In this document: positions 53,095 to 61,198 of the stretch, one piece after another
Position numbering within the stretch: position 1 is the first letter of the stretch
Layout: each line of letters starts with the position of its first letter
NCBI GenBank assembly: GCA_002481545.1
Contig: DLEF01000067.1
Span: 53,514-117,513 of the forward strand
Reading direction: 5' to 3'
DNA: 64,000 bases
Source: Cyanobacteria bacterium UBA7753
Lineage (GTDB): Bacteria > Cyanobacteriota > Vampirovibrionia > Gastranaerophilales > Gastranaerophilaceae
Notes under the pieces: generated by a model
What the model was told of the DNA's origin: nothing
The model's database searches: none
Seen by the model: the letters and a program-made list of their open reading frames with translations, nothing else
Position numbers and translations under genes: made by a program

Positions 53095-53915
53095 TTTGTT
53101 TTATCCTGTTTGTTCAGTGTCTCGTGCGCGGTTTCGACCACATTATCAACATCAATGTCGGCATCCTCCCCCGCGGTTGAAAAATATATCAAATATTCAA
53201 TGTTCCCTTTAGGACCTTTGATAGATGAGAATGTAAGCCCTAAAATCTTGTAGTTTAACCCTTTTACACAGTCTATAACGTTATTTATAACCGTTTTATG
53301 AACGGATTTATTTGTTATAACCCCGCCTTTTTCGACAAATTCTTTCCCCGCCTCAAACTGAGGTTTAATCAGGCATATCATTTCGTGAAAGTCAGGATTT
53401 AAAAGAGTTTTAAGGTTAGGCAAAACCCTCTCAAGCGATATAAACGACATATCGGAGACAAGCAAATCCGCCATAGGTTCGCCTTCGGCATAAATATCAT
53501 CTTTTGTACAGATTTTTAAGTTTGTTTTTTCAATAACTTTGACTCTGTCGTCGGAACGCAATTTCCACGCAAATTGACCGTATCCGACATCGACGGCATA
53601 GACAAATTTTGCCCCTCTCTGCAGAAGGCAATCCGTAAATCCGCCCGTAGATGCGCCCGCATCGAGACAAATCCTGCCCTCGGGTGAAAACTCAAACGCA
53701 TCGAGTGCCTTTTGGAGCTTAAACCCGCCTCTTGAAACGTAAGGCATAGTTTTAACCTTGAAATCATAATCTTTTTCGGAATTTAGTTGAAATCCCGCTT
53801 TAGTTATTTTTTTATCGTCAACAATAACCTGCCCCGCCATTATAGCTGCGGAGGCTTTGCTTTTTGTCTCAAAATAGCCTAAATCAACAAGTATTTTGTC
53901 CAATCGTTCTTTCAT
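53091..53915 (-). CDS. tlyA: TlyA-family rRNA 2'-O-methyltransferase
   Basis: 274 residues from the ATG at 53915. An N-terminal S4 RNA-binding domain (KERLDKILVDLGY, GQVIVDD) is joined to a FtsJ-like methyltransferase domain (YVSRGGFKLQKAL, LDAGASTGGFTDCLLQRGA, VDVGYGQ, SDMSFISL). TlyA proteins methylate ribosomal RNA; some were named haemolysins. The start follows a -10 box by exactly 6 bases with no Shine-Dalgarno, so the mRNA looks leaderless. It is divergent from holA across 51 bp. Confidence 0.95.
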   Translation of the reverse strand: MKERLDKILVDLGYFETKSKASAAIMAGQVIVDDKKITKAGFQLNSEKDYDFKVKTMPYVSRGGFKLQKALDAFEFSPEGRICLDAGASTGGFTDCLLQRGAKFVYAVDVGYGQFAWKLRSDDRVKVIEKTNLKICTKDDIYAEGEPMADLLVSDMSFISLERVLPNLKTLLNPDFHEMICLIKPQFEAGKEFVEKGGVITNKSVHKTVINNVIDCVKGLNYKILGLTFSSIKGPKGNIEYLIYFSTAGEDADIDVDNVVETAHETLNKQDKTK

Positions 53916-53921
53916 AATAAA

Positions 53922-53927
53922 ATTATA
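53922..53927 (-). promoter_or_regulatory. -10 box of tlyA, leaderless
   Basis: TATAAT on the minus strand, TTTATT, then ATG at 53915. Confidence 0.6.
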
Positions 53928-53954
53928 TACCAAAATTATTCCTAATCTTTGTTG

Positions 53955-53960
53955 TATAAT
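53955..53960 (+). promoter_or_regulatory. -10 box of holA, leaderless
   Basis: TATAAT, CTTTAT, then ATG at 53967. It lies 27 bases from the oppositely directed tlyA -10 box. Confidence 0.6.
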
Positions 53961-53966
53961 CTTTAT

Positions 53967-54959
53967 ATGGCTATCTATTTTTATTACGGCGATGAAGACT
54001 ATCTTATCGATTTAGAACTCAAAAAACAGCGTGACAAGTTGGACAAGAACTTTGCAGGCATGAACTATGCCGAGTATGACGAGCTCACCTATGCCGATTT
54101 TATCAATGTTTTGAGAACTCCGCCTATGATGTTCGGCAAAATGATGATAGTCCTTGAGTGTGCAAAACTCTTCCCTGACAGGGGCACAAAACGTTGTGAT
54201 TTGCTCACTTATGCCTTTGAAGACAGCCAAATAGACGAGATTACTTATGCGCTTGAAAATTGCCCCGAGACTCTCGATATTTATTTTGTCGAAAGATACC
54301 CGAGAGGTGAAAAGAAAAAGCCTGATTCAAGAAGAAAGGTAGTTAAACTTCTGATGAAGTTTAATAAACAGGAATTTAAAACAATACCTACTTATAAGGT
54401 AGCAGATTTATCCAATTGGATAACCAAAATAGGGAAAGAGCACGGAGTAAAACTTAAAAGTGATGCAATCGATTTACTTATACGTTATAAAGGAAACGTA
54501 TTAAGAGAGTATGAGTCCGAGATTGAAAAATTGGCACTTCTTGCTTATCCCGAAAAAACGGTTACAAAACAAATGGTAGAAGAGATGTGCACCGCAAATC
54601 AGGATTTGTTCAATCTGACCGATTACATTGTCTCAAACCAAAAAGGGAAAGCTCTTTTGGAATTGAGGAAACTATTGAAAGAGTTGCCGTATCCGATGCT
54701 TATATTGTCGCCATTGCAGACAATGCTCAAAAAATGGATTGTAATAAAGCTGAACTCAAAGTCTATGAGTAATAAAGAGCTGAGTATGAAAGTCAATATG
54801 CACGAGTTTGTTGTACAAAAGACTAAAGAAAAATTGAGAAATGTTCACCTTAAAGATTTGGTCGATTTAAGAGAAAATCTGACAGAGGCGGAAAGCAGAA
54901 TAAAACTGGGGAAGGCATATTCTCCGACGGAGGAGCTTGAAAATGCTATTATCAGATAA
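53967..54959 (+). CDS. holA: DNA polymerase III delta subunit
   Basis: Clamp-loader subunit that opens the sliding clamp. The chosen ATG (MAIYFYYGDEDYLID) gives 330 residues; the frame is open six codons upstream but that part overlaps the -10 box. The N-terminal YYGDEDYLID matches the usual (F/Y)-x-G-(E/D) opening, and the C-terminal collar has the PYPMLILSPLQTMLKKW-type segment. It overlaps holB by 17 bases, so both clamp-loader subunits are coupled. Confidence 0.93.
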   Translation: MAIYFYYGDEDYLIDLELKKQRDKLDKNFAGMNYAEYDELTYADFINVLRTPPMMFGKMMIVLECAKLFPDRGTKRCDLLTYAFEDSQIDEITYALENCPETLDIYFVERYPRGEKKKPDSRRKVVKLLMKFNKQEFKTIPTYKVADLSNWITKIGKEHGVKLKSDAIDLLIRYKGNVLREYESEIEKLALLAYPEKTVTKQMVEEMCTANQDLFNLTDYIVSNQKGKALLELRKLLKELPYPMLILSPLQTMLKKWIVIKLNSKSMSNKELSMKVNMHEFVVQKTKEKLRNVHLKDLVDLRENLTEAESRIKLGKAYSPTEELENAIIR

Positions 54960-55791
54960 GTACCCGTTTTTGACCAATTATTTTGAAACCGCAATAAAGA
55001 ATCCTAAAGGACACCTTGCACAAAGCATACTGTTCTACGGCAACGATTTAAATGCGCAATATACGCTTGCGCTTGAGATAGCAAGATTACTCAATTGTAC
55101 GGGGGATAAATCAGACAATTGTGAATGTCTGAATTGCAAATGGATTAGAGAGGGCAAACACCCTGCAGTCTTAACTATATCCAGAACAGACAACAAACCT
55201 GACGGCGACAATTCTAAAACCGTTATATCGGTTGCACAGGCAGAAATGGTACGAAACTCGATTATTACTTCCTCGGATTTTTACAAGGTATTTATCTTCT
55301 GTGACAGAGATGATGACGGAAATATTCAGGGCTTAAACGGGCTCAACTTCCAAGAAGCCGTCGCAAACTCACTTCTGAAATCAATTGAAGAACCGTCAGA
55401 GAGAGTAATGTTTATATTCTTAACCCGTGATAAAAATGATTTAATATCTACAATAATTTCACGTTCACAATGTTTCTTCGTCCCGACAAAAAACAGACAA
55501 AGTTATGACTACTCCGACATAAAAGGATTGTTTAACAATTATTGGGAAACCCCTAGAGGAAAAGCATTTAATGTTTCCGAAAATTTCTGTAAAATGGTTA
55601 CGGAAGAAAAATCTGCATACAAATTGTTAGAGCAATTGCAAAACTATATGCTGGCAATCCTTAAAGCAAACCCCAAAAGCGTATTCCTGATTGATGATTT
55701 GCAATCAGTCGAACACTCAAAAAAAGAAATTAACAAAGGAATGAAACCCGAAATAGTATTTGATGAATTATGTTTAAAACTAATCCGCTAA
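54943..55791 (+). CDS. holB: DNA polymerase III delta' subunit
   Basis: Clamp-loader AAA+ subunit. The start is the ATG 7 bases after GGAGGAG; a TTG two codons upstream is too close to that site. The 282 residues have no intact P-loop, normal for delta'. A zinc module has four Cys (CTGDKSDNCECLNC), and NSLLKSIEEPSERVMFIFLT and IISRSQCF (SRC-like motif changed to SRSQC) follow. Overlap with holA indicates coupled synthesis. Confidence 0.92.
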   Translation: MLLSDKYPFLTNYFETAIKNPKGHLAQSILFYGNDLNAQYTLALEIARLLNCTGDKSDNCECLNCKWIREGKHPAVLTISRTDNKPDGDNSKTVISVAQAEMVRNSIITSSDFYKVFIFCDRDDDGNIQGLNGLNFQEAVANSLLKSIEEPSERVMFIFLTRDKNDLISTIISRSQCFFVPTKNRQSYDYSDIKGLFNNYWETPRGKAFNVSENFCKMVTEEKSAYKLLEQLQNYMLAILKANPKSVFLIDDLQSVEHSKKEINKGMKPEIVFDELCLKLIR

Positions 55792-55797
55792 AGGCAG

Positions 55798-57045
55798 CTA
55801 TTGCTCTTTCTGTCCGGTGTTATTATCTTTATTCAAGAACTTACTGTAATCAAATATAGATTGAGCTTGAATGTCAATTCCCTGAATATTATTTGCCAAA
55901 TTCAATATATCACCGCCAAGCTGTTGATTAACAGACTGGGTAATTTGCGTTGCGACCTGTCTGCCGATACTTGAGCCCAAATTTTTAATAGCTTGCTGGA
56001 ATCCTTTTGCGGCAGTAGAAAATCCTTTGTTCAATCCTGATGCGGCAGAAAATGCAGCAGAATCACTTGCATCAGTTGCTGCCGTTCCTGCGACTGCAAA
56101 TCCTGCTCCGCCTGTTGCGACCCCAAGAACTCCGCCAACGATACTTTTAAATAAACCTTTGCTTGCAGTCTTTGCAGCAGCCTTAGCATCAGCCTGAGCA
56201 TAATTAGACGTATTCGAACTATGGTCTATCTGCTTGCTGATTCCTGCCATAATATCATTTTTAAGTTCGTTTGCAAGCTGGTTGAATTGCTCCGTCGCCT
56301 GACTTTGAACATCTGATACAATTGAGGAGAATGTACTTTGAGATGATTGCTGTTGTGTCATCCCGTCTTGGATTTGTTGATTAGTTGATGTTCCGAGTGC
56401 CGTAATGGTAGTTTGCAACATTGCTATTTGCTGATTATTGCTTTGATATTTTGCCAGCAATTCTTGCAATTTCGGATTATCAGTTTTTCCACCCTTAGAT
56501 GTATTATCTTTATGATTTACAAATTTCGGAGTCGCAACCGAGCCGTTTTTATTGGAACCGTTTATTCCGTTAGTAGCATTGTTGTCCTGACCGTCAGGCT
56601 GGAGTTCCGCAACATCACCTCCGCCAAGCTCCTGTATTTGAGCCATTATCTCTTTATTTTCCTCTGTCAGTTTTTCCATATCAGAGTTTAGTTTTTCGGC
56701 TTGAGAATCGTTGCTTTTGATTGTTGCTATAACAGTATTATTGATAAAATCCATTATCTGTTGCAATGAAACAGAACCTTGCTGTACAAGTGTCATTAAA
56801 GAATTCACAACAGTGGTACAGGTCTGAATTTTATTATTAATAGCTTGCACACTTGCCGCATTATCAGCTGTAGACAATGCCCCTCTGGCAGGAGAAGTAG
56901 CCAACTCGGCAGCTCCGCCGCCCGATATTAAAGACGACAATAACCCCTCTACTGCAGTTTTCGCAACCGTTTTCGCTGCGTCTTTTGAATTGCCTGCAGA
57001 GAAACATCCATCAAATTTTAAATTTATTTGATCAACTGATGCCAT
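55798..57045 (-). CDS. Ala/Gln-rich helical protein, possibly secreted
   Basis: 415 residues with no known domain. It is rich in Ala, Ser, Gln, Asn and Gly. A coiled coil (about 110-140, with LTEENKEIMAQIQEL) is followed by a low-complexity Asn/Gly linker, a long Gln/Ser-rich helix, and a Gly/Ala-rich hydrophobic segment (about 304-328, VGGVLGVATGGAGFAVAG). This order of coil and amphipathic or hydrophobic helix resembles pore-forming translocator proteins of contact-dependent secretion, but the resemblance is compositional only. It lies next to the hook-like operon, separated by a terminator. Confidence 0.65.
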   Translation of the reverse strand: MASVDQINLKFDGCFSAGNSKDAAKTVAKTAVEGLLSSLISGGGAAELATSPARGALSTADNAASVQAINNKIQTCTTVVNSLMTLVQQGSVSLQQIMDFINNTVIATIKSNDSQAEKLNSDMEKLTEENKEIMAQIQELGGGDVAELQPDGQDNNATNGINGSNKNGSVATPKFVNHKDNTSKGGKTDNPKLQELLAKYQSNNQQIAMLQTTITALGTSTNQQIQDGMTQQQSSQSTFSSIVSDVQSQATEQFNQLANELKNDIMAGISKQIDHSSNTSNYAQADAKAAAKTASKGLFKSIVGGVLGVATGGAGFAVAGTAATDASDSAAFSAASGLNKGFSTAAKGFQQAIKNLGSSIGRQVATQITQSVNQQLGGDILNLANNIQGIDIQAQSIFDYSKFLNKDNNTGQKEQ

Positions 57046-57174
57046 AAAACTCTCTTATTTTAAATATTTATATATAGCTCTAACTATATAAAAACAATTA
57101 TTTCTATCAAATTTCACTATTACAAAAAGTTTTACATTAATTCATATAATAATATTTTAATAATCAAGTCTGTC

Positions 57175-57207
57175 CATATAAAAAATAAAGGGAACCACTC
57201 GGTTCCC
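57175..57207 (-). terminator. Terminator of the hook-like operon
   Basis: On the minus strand, GGGAACC/GGTTCCC hairpin followed by TTTATTTTTTAT. A second small hairpin (GACAGC/GCTGTC) is at 57249-57264. The rest of the gap holds nothing recognised. Confidence 0.8.
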
Positions 57208-57303
57208 GTTAAATGGAGTTTAACTAACACTAACTCTTTTGTTTTGCGGACAGCAAAAGCTGTCTCACTTAATCTCCCGAAAAACGAGTAATATTTAATT
57301 ACT

Positions 57304-58140
57304 CTATGAACTTACCAACCTCATTGCTTCTTCAAGCAACTCTTTGTTGGATTTAATCAAGGCATTTACGAGCTCCATTTGCATTTTTGCCTGTTGGTAA
57401 TTACTCAAGTTTCCTTTAAAGTCGACGTTTGATTGTTCGAGTAAGCCTGCTCTGATTTGCCCTTTACCGATTACAGGTTTTCCTGATTCTTCGGTTTCTA
57501 CGAACTTGCCGTCGCTTATTTCAAAAAGGCCGCTGTTGTTATGGAAGTTAGCCGTTGCTATCTTATACAGAGGAACGGAACGTTTACCGTTATCTGCTTT
57601 ACCATAGATTGTGCCGTCTTCTTTGATTTCATACTCGTCATATTTGCCCATGAACTTTCCGTTATTCGGATCAATCCAGAGTTTGATATTTGTGGTTGGA
57701 ATACTTAGAGCGCCGCCTTTCATCGCGGTTTCTTCATATAAATCCTGCGTTATATGTTTTGTCCCCGCCATAATTTCGCCTTTGTCGTTTAAGATATAAC
57801 CTTGAACGGCATCACCGTTTTTTGCTCTGTAAACTCCTTCCGAATCGAAAGTAAATTCACCTAAACGGGTGTATATAATTTTTCCTTGGTCGTTTCTTGT
57901 GATAAAGAATCCGTTACCTTCAAAGAATACGTTTTCGTTAGATGTACCCGGAGTTGATTTACCCTGTCCTTGGTTTTTTACTGGGTTATCAACAACCGCA
58001 CCGCCTAAGAAGGTGTTAAAGTTTACTTTATTCTCACGGTACCCCGGAGAATACATGTTAGTCATGTTCTCTGTCAGTGTGTTCATCCAGTGTGTTGTCG
58101 CTACACGGGCATTTATCGCTGTCGTATACGAATCATACAT
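57304..58140 (-). CDS. Flagellar hook/basal-body rod-like protein
   Basis: 278 residues with the flagellar FlgE/FlgG/FlgF architecture. The N-terminal rod helix has LTENMTNMYSPGYR, the middle has GNGFFITRND and YTRLGEFTFDSEGVYRAKNGDAVQGYI, and the C-terminal helix GQIRAGLLEQSNVDFKGNL completes the rod/hook fold. It is secreted by the flagellar type III system. Which position it takes (rod, hook, or a specialised appendage) is unclear: it is short for a hook protein and close to FlgG in length. AAAGGAGAAA precedes the ATG. The FliK-like gene lies 24 bases upstream in the same operon. Confidence 0.9.
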   Translation of the reverse strand: MYDSYTTAINARVATTHWMNTLTENMTNMYSPGYRENKVNFNTFLGGAVVDNPVKNQGQGKSTPGTSNENVFFEGNGFFITRNDQGKIIYTRLGEFTFDSEGVYRAKNGDAVQGYILNDKGEIMAGTKHITQDLYEETAMKGGALSIPTTNIKLWIDPNNGKFMGKYDEYEIKEDGTIYGKADNGKRSVPLYKIATANFHNNSGLFEISDGKFVETEESGKPVIGKGQIRAGLLEQSNVDFKGNLSNYQQAKMQMELVNALIKSNKELLEEAMRLVSS

Positions 58141-58164
58141 CCTGTTGTTTCTCCTTTATGGTTA

Positions 58165-59355
58165 TTAACTCTCTTTTGCGGTGTTTTTTGATTTTATCTC
58201 ACCATAGTTTACATTTAATGCTTCAAATCTCTGTTTGAGAAGATGAAGATTATTTTTCAAATAGGTTTCGATAGCTTCGTCATTTGTTTGGAACTCAGCG
58301 TTTATTTTCCCATCGTTACTTATTCTTATAATGACAGAAATCTGATTGTCAAAATCTATTCTGAAAACTTTTTTGTTAATTATTGAGTCTCTCAATAACG
58401 TTAAAAACTTATCCGACAAAACAGCCATTTCCTTGTTATCATCGGTAAAATCAGACGCATCGGCGGAGCCTTGTTGTAACATTTTTATAATGTAATCAAC
58501 ATCTTCTCCCGACAGGTCGGACATGTTTACATAATTCTCTTCCGTCTCTTCACTTGTTGCGGTTAGAGCATTAAGAATACTTTCAGGGTTTATTTGGTTT
58601 TGTGTCTGATTTTGTTTTTCGACTGATATTTGGTTATTTAAAGCTGTTATTTCACCTAAGAAGACCATGTCTTCTTCCGAGGTTTTGTAATCCTCATCGG
58701 TCAAATTATTTACGGCAGAGTTTCTGCGAGCCATCTCAAGGTTTTCTTCTTCCGTTGAGAGGATAGACATATCTTCATTGAGTTCTTCTTCAGTTTCATG
58801 CAAAACCTGAGAGTCGTCTCGTTTTTTCTCTTCAAAATCTTCCGTAGATTCTTCCGTGTCGGCTTCTATGTCTGCGCTTTCAACGCCATCGGATTCTTCT
58901 TTTCTTAATACAGCCATTTTTGCAACGATTGATGTTATATCTTCTTTGTCGTCATCGTTGTCTTCAATTGAAGGTCCTACCGTGTTTTCAAGTTCTTTTT
59001 TGCTTTTTGTTATGTTTATATTTGATAAATTAATCTTGTTTGACATATCCATAAGACGGAGCAATCTTGCTTTATCTTGGACTTGTTCCTGTTGTGCTTG
59101 AGCCTTTTGCGGGGTTTGTGCATTTTTTTTTGCGTTTTTACCGCGTCTTGCCATAGCAAGGTTTTCTTCATCCGTAGACAAAACGGACTCATCCTCCGCA
59201 AGTTCCTGCGCGGTTTCTCTCAAGCCCTTCCCCGCAGGTTGTTCCTTTTCCATCATTTCAGAAAACGATTCACCCTCAAAGTCAAAACTTTGGCTTTGAA
59301 GCTTTGGCGCATCTTCTTTTACGGGTGTATATGTGTTGATTCCGTTAGTGTACAA
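58165..59355 (-). CDS. FliK-like hook-length control protein
   Basis: 396 residues. The N-terminal three quarters are acidic, Gln/Glu-rich and probably disordered. They contain two copies, 140 residues apart (47-71 and 187-211), of a motif ETxxEL-x-EDxS-x-LSTxEENLxMARR. The C-terminal domain (about 320-385) has VFRIDFDNQISVIIRISNDG and YLKNNLHLLKQRFEALNV, the pattern of the FliK hook-length-control domain. Its position before the hook-like gene supports this. FliK acts as a molecular ruler and export-specificity switch; the tandem motif may be part of the ruler. Confidence 0.78.
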   Translation of the reverse strand: MYTNGINTYTPVKEDAPKLQSQSFDFEGESFSEMMEKEQPAGKGLRETAQELAEDESVLSTDEENLAMARRGKNAKKNAQTPQKAQAQQEQVQDKARLLRLMDMSNKINLSNINITKSKKELENTVGPSIEDNDDDKEDITSIVAKMAVLRKEESDGVESADIEADTEESTEDFEEKKRDDSQVLHETEEELNEDMSILSTEEENLEMARRNSAVNNLTDEDYKTSEEDMVFLGEITALNNQISVEKQNQTQNQINPESILNALTATSEETEENYVNMSDLSGEDVDYIIKMLQQGSADASDFTDDNKEMAVLSDKFLTLLRDSIINKKVFRIDFDNQISVIIRISNDGKINAEFQTNDEAIETYLKNNLHLLKQRFEALNVNYGEIKSKNTAKES

Positions 59356-59569
59356 TTTGGGCTCCTGTTTTTTTATTAATATCGGCAGAAACGCATATTA
59401 CTTTAAGATAAAATTTCTTATTTCATCTTTTTAATGTATACATTTTATCGAAATTTAGTCGGGTGTAAACTCCTAACCTATATTGGTTTTAATGAGTATT
59501 TATAAAATGTCAATTATATCTGTTTGTTGTTTTTATATACACTTTTATAACGATAAAATTCTTAAAATC

Positions 59570-59578
59570 TGCTATAAT
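59570..59578 (+). promoter_or_regulatory. Extended -10, leaderless receiver mRNA
   Basis: TGC-TATAAT, ATTATT, then ATG at 59585. Confidence 0.6.
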
Positions 59579-59584
59579 ATTATT

Positions 59585-59998
59585 ATGAAAAATACAAAAA
59601 CAATTTTAGCGGTAGACGATAGCCCGTCGTGGATAGGATTTCATAAAAATTATATAGAGGAAATATTCCTTGAACTTGATGACGATTATAAACTTGATAC
59701 CGCAAACAGTGCAAAAGAGGGGTATAATCTCGTTATGCAAAATAATGATACCCCTTATGATTTAATAATTACGGATATGCAAATGGAAAATGATTTTGCA
59801 CCCGACTATGCAGGTGAATGGCTCATAAAACAGATTAAAACATTTAGAACATATTTGAATACAAAAATAATCATATGTTCGGGAACATATAACATAAAAC
59901 AAATCGCGGAAAACTTTTCGGTTGATTATATCCGCAAAAGTCAGGCTGTAACGGATATAAATGCCTACAAAGAAAAAGTAATCGAAAATTTGAAATAA
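59585..59998 (+). CDS. Stand-alone response-regulator receiver
   Basis: 137 residues from the ATG 6 bases after a -10 box. The acidic pair D11-D12 (AVDDSPS), phospho-acceptor D64 (ITDMQM), the Ser of ICSGTY and the Lys of YIRKSQ are all present, so it should be phosphorylatable. There is no output domain, as in CheY-like or phosphorelay receivers. It is close to the hook/FliK-like genes, but a link to motility is only positional. It is monocistronic with a strong terminator. Confidence 0.9.
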   Translation: MKNTKTILAVDDSPSWIGFHKNYIEEIFLELDDDYKLDTANSAKEGYNLVMQNNDTPYDLIITDMQMENDFAPDYAGEWLIKQIKTFRTYLNTKIIICSGTYNIKQIAENFSVDYIRKSQAVTDINAYKEKVIENLK

Positions 59999-60010
59999 TA
60001 AAAACATACA

Positions 60011-60040
60011 AAACGGCGGGCAAAATTTTGTCCGCCGTTT
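60011..60040. terminator. Bidirectional terminator
   Basis: AAACGGCGG/CCGCCGTTT with a CAAAATTTTG inner palindrome, flanked by T- and A-rich sequence. It serves the receiver gene and the convergent small secreted protein. Confidence 0.85.
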
Positions 60041-60055
60041 AAATTTTCAACTTAA

Positions 60056-60340
60056 TTATATTCTGTTATGCCATACTCCGCCTTGTCTGTCTACAACGGC
60101 ATCATAGCAAGACCATATTCTGAAAACACCCGTCAACCCCAAAAGTGCGTGAGTGAGGTTTTTCTCATAACTCTGGTCGTTTATAGCCTGACCTATTCCC
60201 GGCCATATTAACAATGATAATGCACCCGCTCCGATTGATTTGCCCGAAACTTTACCGTTTGTTCCGTGTGTACCAGCAATTGCAGGAACTGCCATCGTCA
60301 ACATTGAGCACATAATCAGTGATAATAAAATCTTTTTCAT
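60056..60340 (-). CDS. Small secreted or membrane protein
   Basis: 94 residues with a signal peptide (1-22, cleavage after AIA). The mature part contains GAGALSLLIWPGIGQAIN, a Pro/Gly-bearing hydrophobic helix like those of TM2-type or small envelope proteins, and a second short helix (HALLGLTGVFRIW). Ribosome site GGGAGGG. Function unknown. Confidence 0.8.
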   Translation of the reverse strand: MKKILLSLIMCSMLTMAVPAIAGTHGTNGKVSGKSIGAGALSLLIWPGIGQAINDQSYEKNLTHALLGLTGVFRIWSCYDAVVDRQGGVWHNRI

Positions 60341-60388
60341 AACAACCCTCCCGTTTTTTCTGTATTATAACATTAAAACGGACATGGA

Positions 60389-61111
60389 TTACTTAACCAG
60401 AATAACCCCGATGAGCACCCATAGTGTAGCAACTAAGGTATCTGCACCCATAGACGCCGATGCCATAAACATATACAATCCGTAAAGACATGCCAGTCCG
60501 CCTAAAGTAAATGTTATCCCTCTCCAGAAAGTTTTTATATAACTCATAACTCCTTTTGTGTGAGGCTTTTCTGCTGTTACCCTTACTTCTTTTACGGGGC
60601 TGTATACTTCTTCTTCCGTATCATCTGCAGAAGGTAAAAACTTTGAGGCTCTTTTGGGAAGTGTTTTAACAGGTTCGGGTTCTGTTTTCTTCTGCTCTTT
60701 CATTGTCGGTTCTGTATTTACTCCGACCTTATCGGTTTCCATACATCTGTCTTTTTGATAATAGCTTTCCTCTTGCACATGGTCGGGTTCTTTCACACTT
60801 GTGCTGTTCCCGCAGTTCGTATGATAATTGCTGTTTGAACTGTCAGTATGCATAGTTGTTGAATATTGAGAGCCTTGCGAATTTTGAATGCTTGCATAGA
60901 CTTTGTTTTGATGTTCTTCATATTCGGATATTGCGGAACTTCCAACTTTTTCTCTCTTTTTTTCTTCCTGATAATCTGTATTATCGGGAGTATTAGAGAG
61001 GATATCTCTAAGCATATAATCGTTTCGGGCATCGTTTGATACCGTCTTTGTAAATACAAAAGCACAGAGCAGTAATATACCGCCTAAAATCATCCAAAAA
61101 GAAGTAGACAT
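60389..61111 (-). CDS. Two-span membrane protein with a disordered middle
   Basis: 240 residues: an N-terminal helix (6-21), a long polar Ser/Asn/Gln/Glu-rich segment with many charged residues (about 25-185), and a C-terminal pair of hydrophobic stretches (about 195-240). This layout, two anchors around a disordered loop, gives no clear function. It lies between two other small envelope genes and may share a transcript with the frameshifted lipoprotein gene upstream. Confidence 0.7.
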   Translation of the reverse strand: MSTSFWMILGGILLLCAFVFTKTVSNDARNDYMLRDILSNTPDNTDYQEEKKREKVGSSAISEYEEHQNKVYASIQNSQGSQYSTTMHTDSSNSNYHTNCGNSTSVKEPDHVQEESYYQKDRCMETDKVGVNTEPTMKEQKKTEPEPVKTLPKRASKFLPSADDTEEEVYSPVKEVRVTAEKPHTKGVMSYIKTFWRGITFTLGGLACLYGLYMFMASASMGADTLVATLWVLIGVILVK

Positions 61112-61198
61112 AATGTAATTCCTTATTTTATTTATAGTAACCCATTAAAATATTACTCTCTTTTCGGAAGTATCTAATCATTTATTTATATGAGAATT

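Noticed and set aside
55798..59998. Calling this region a complete flagellar or type III secretion locus
   Set aside because: Only the hook-like and FliK-like proteins are supported; no export apparatus, ring or ATPase genes are present in the window.
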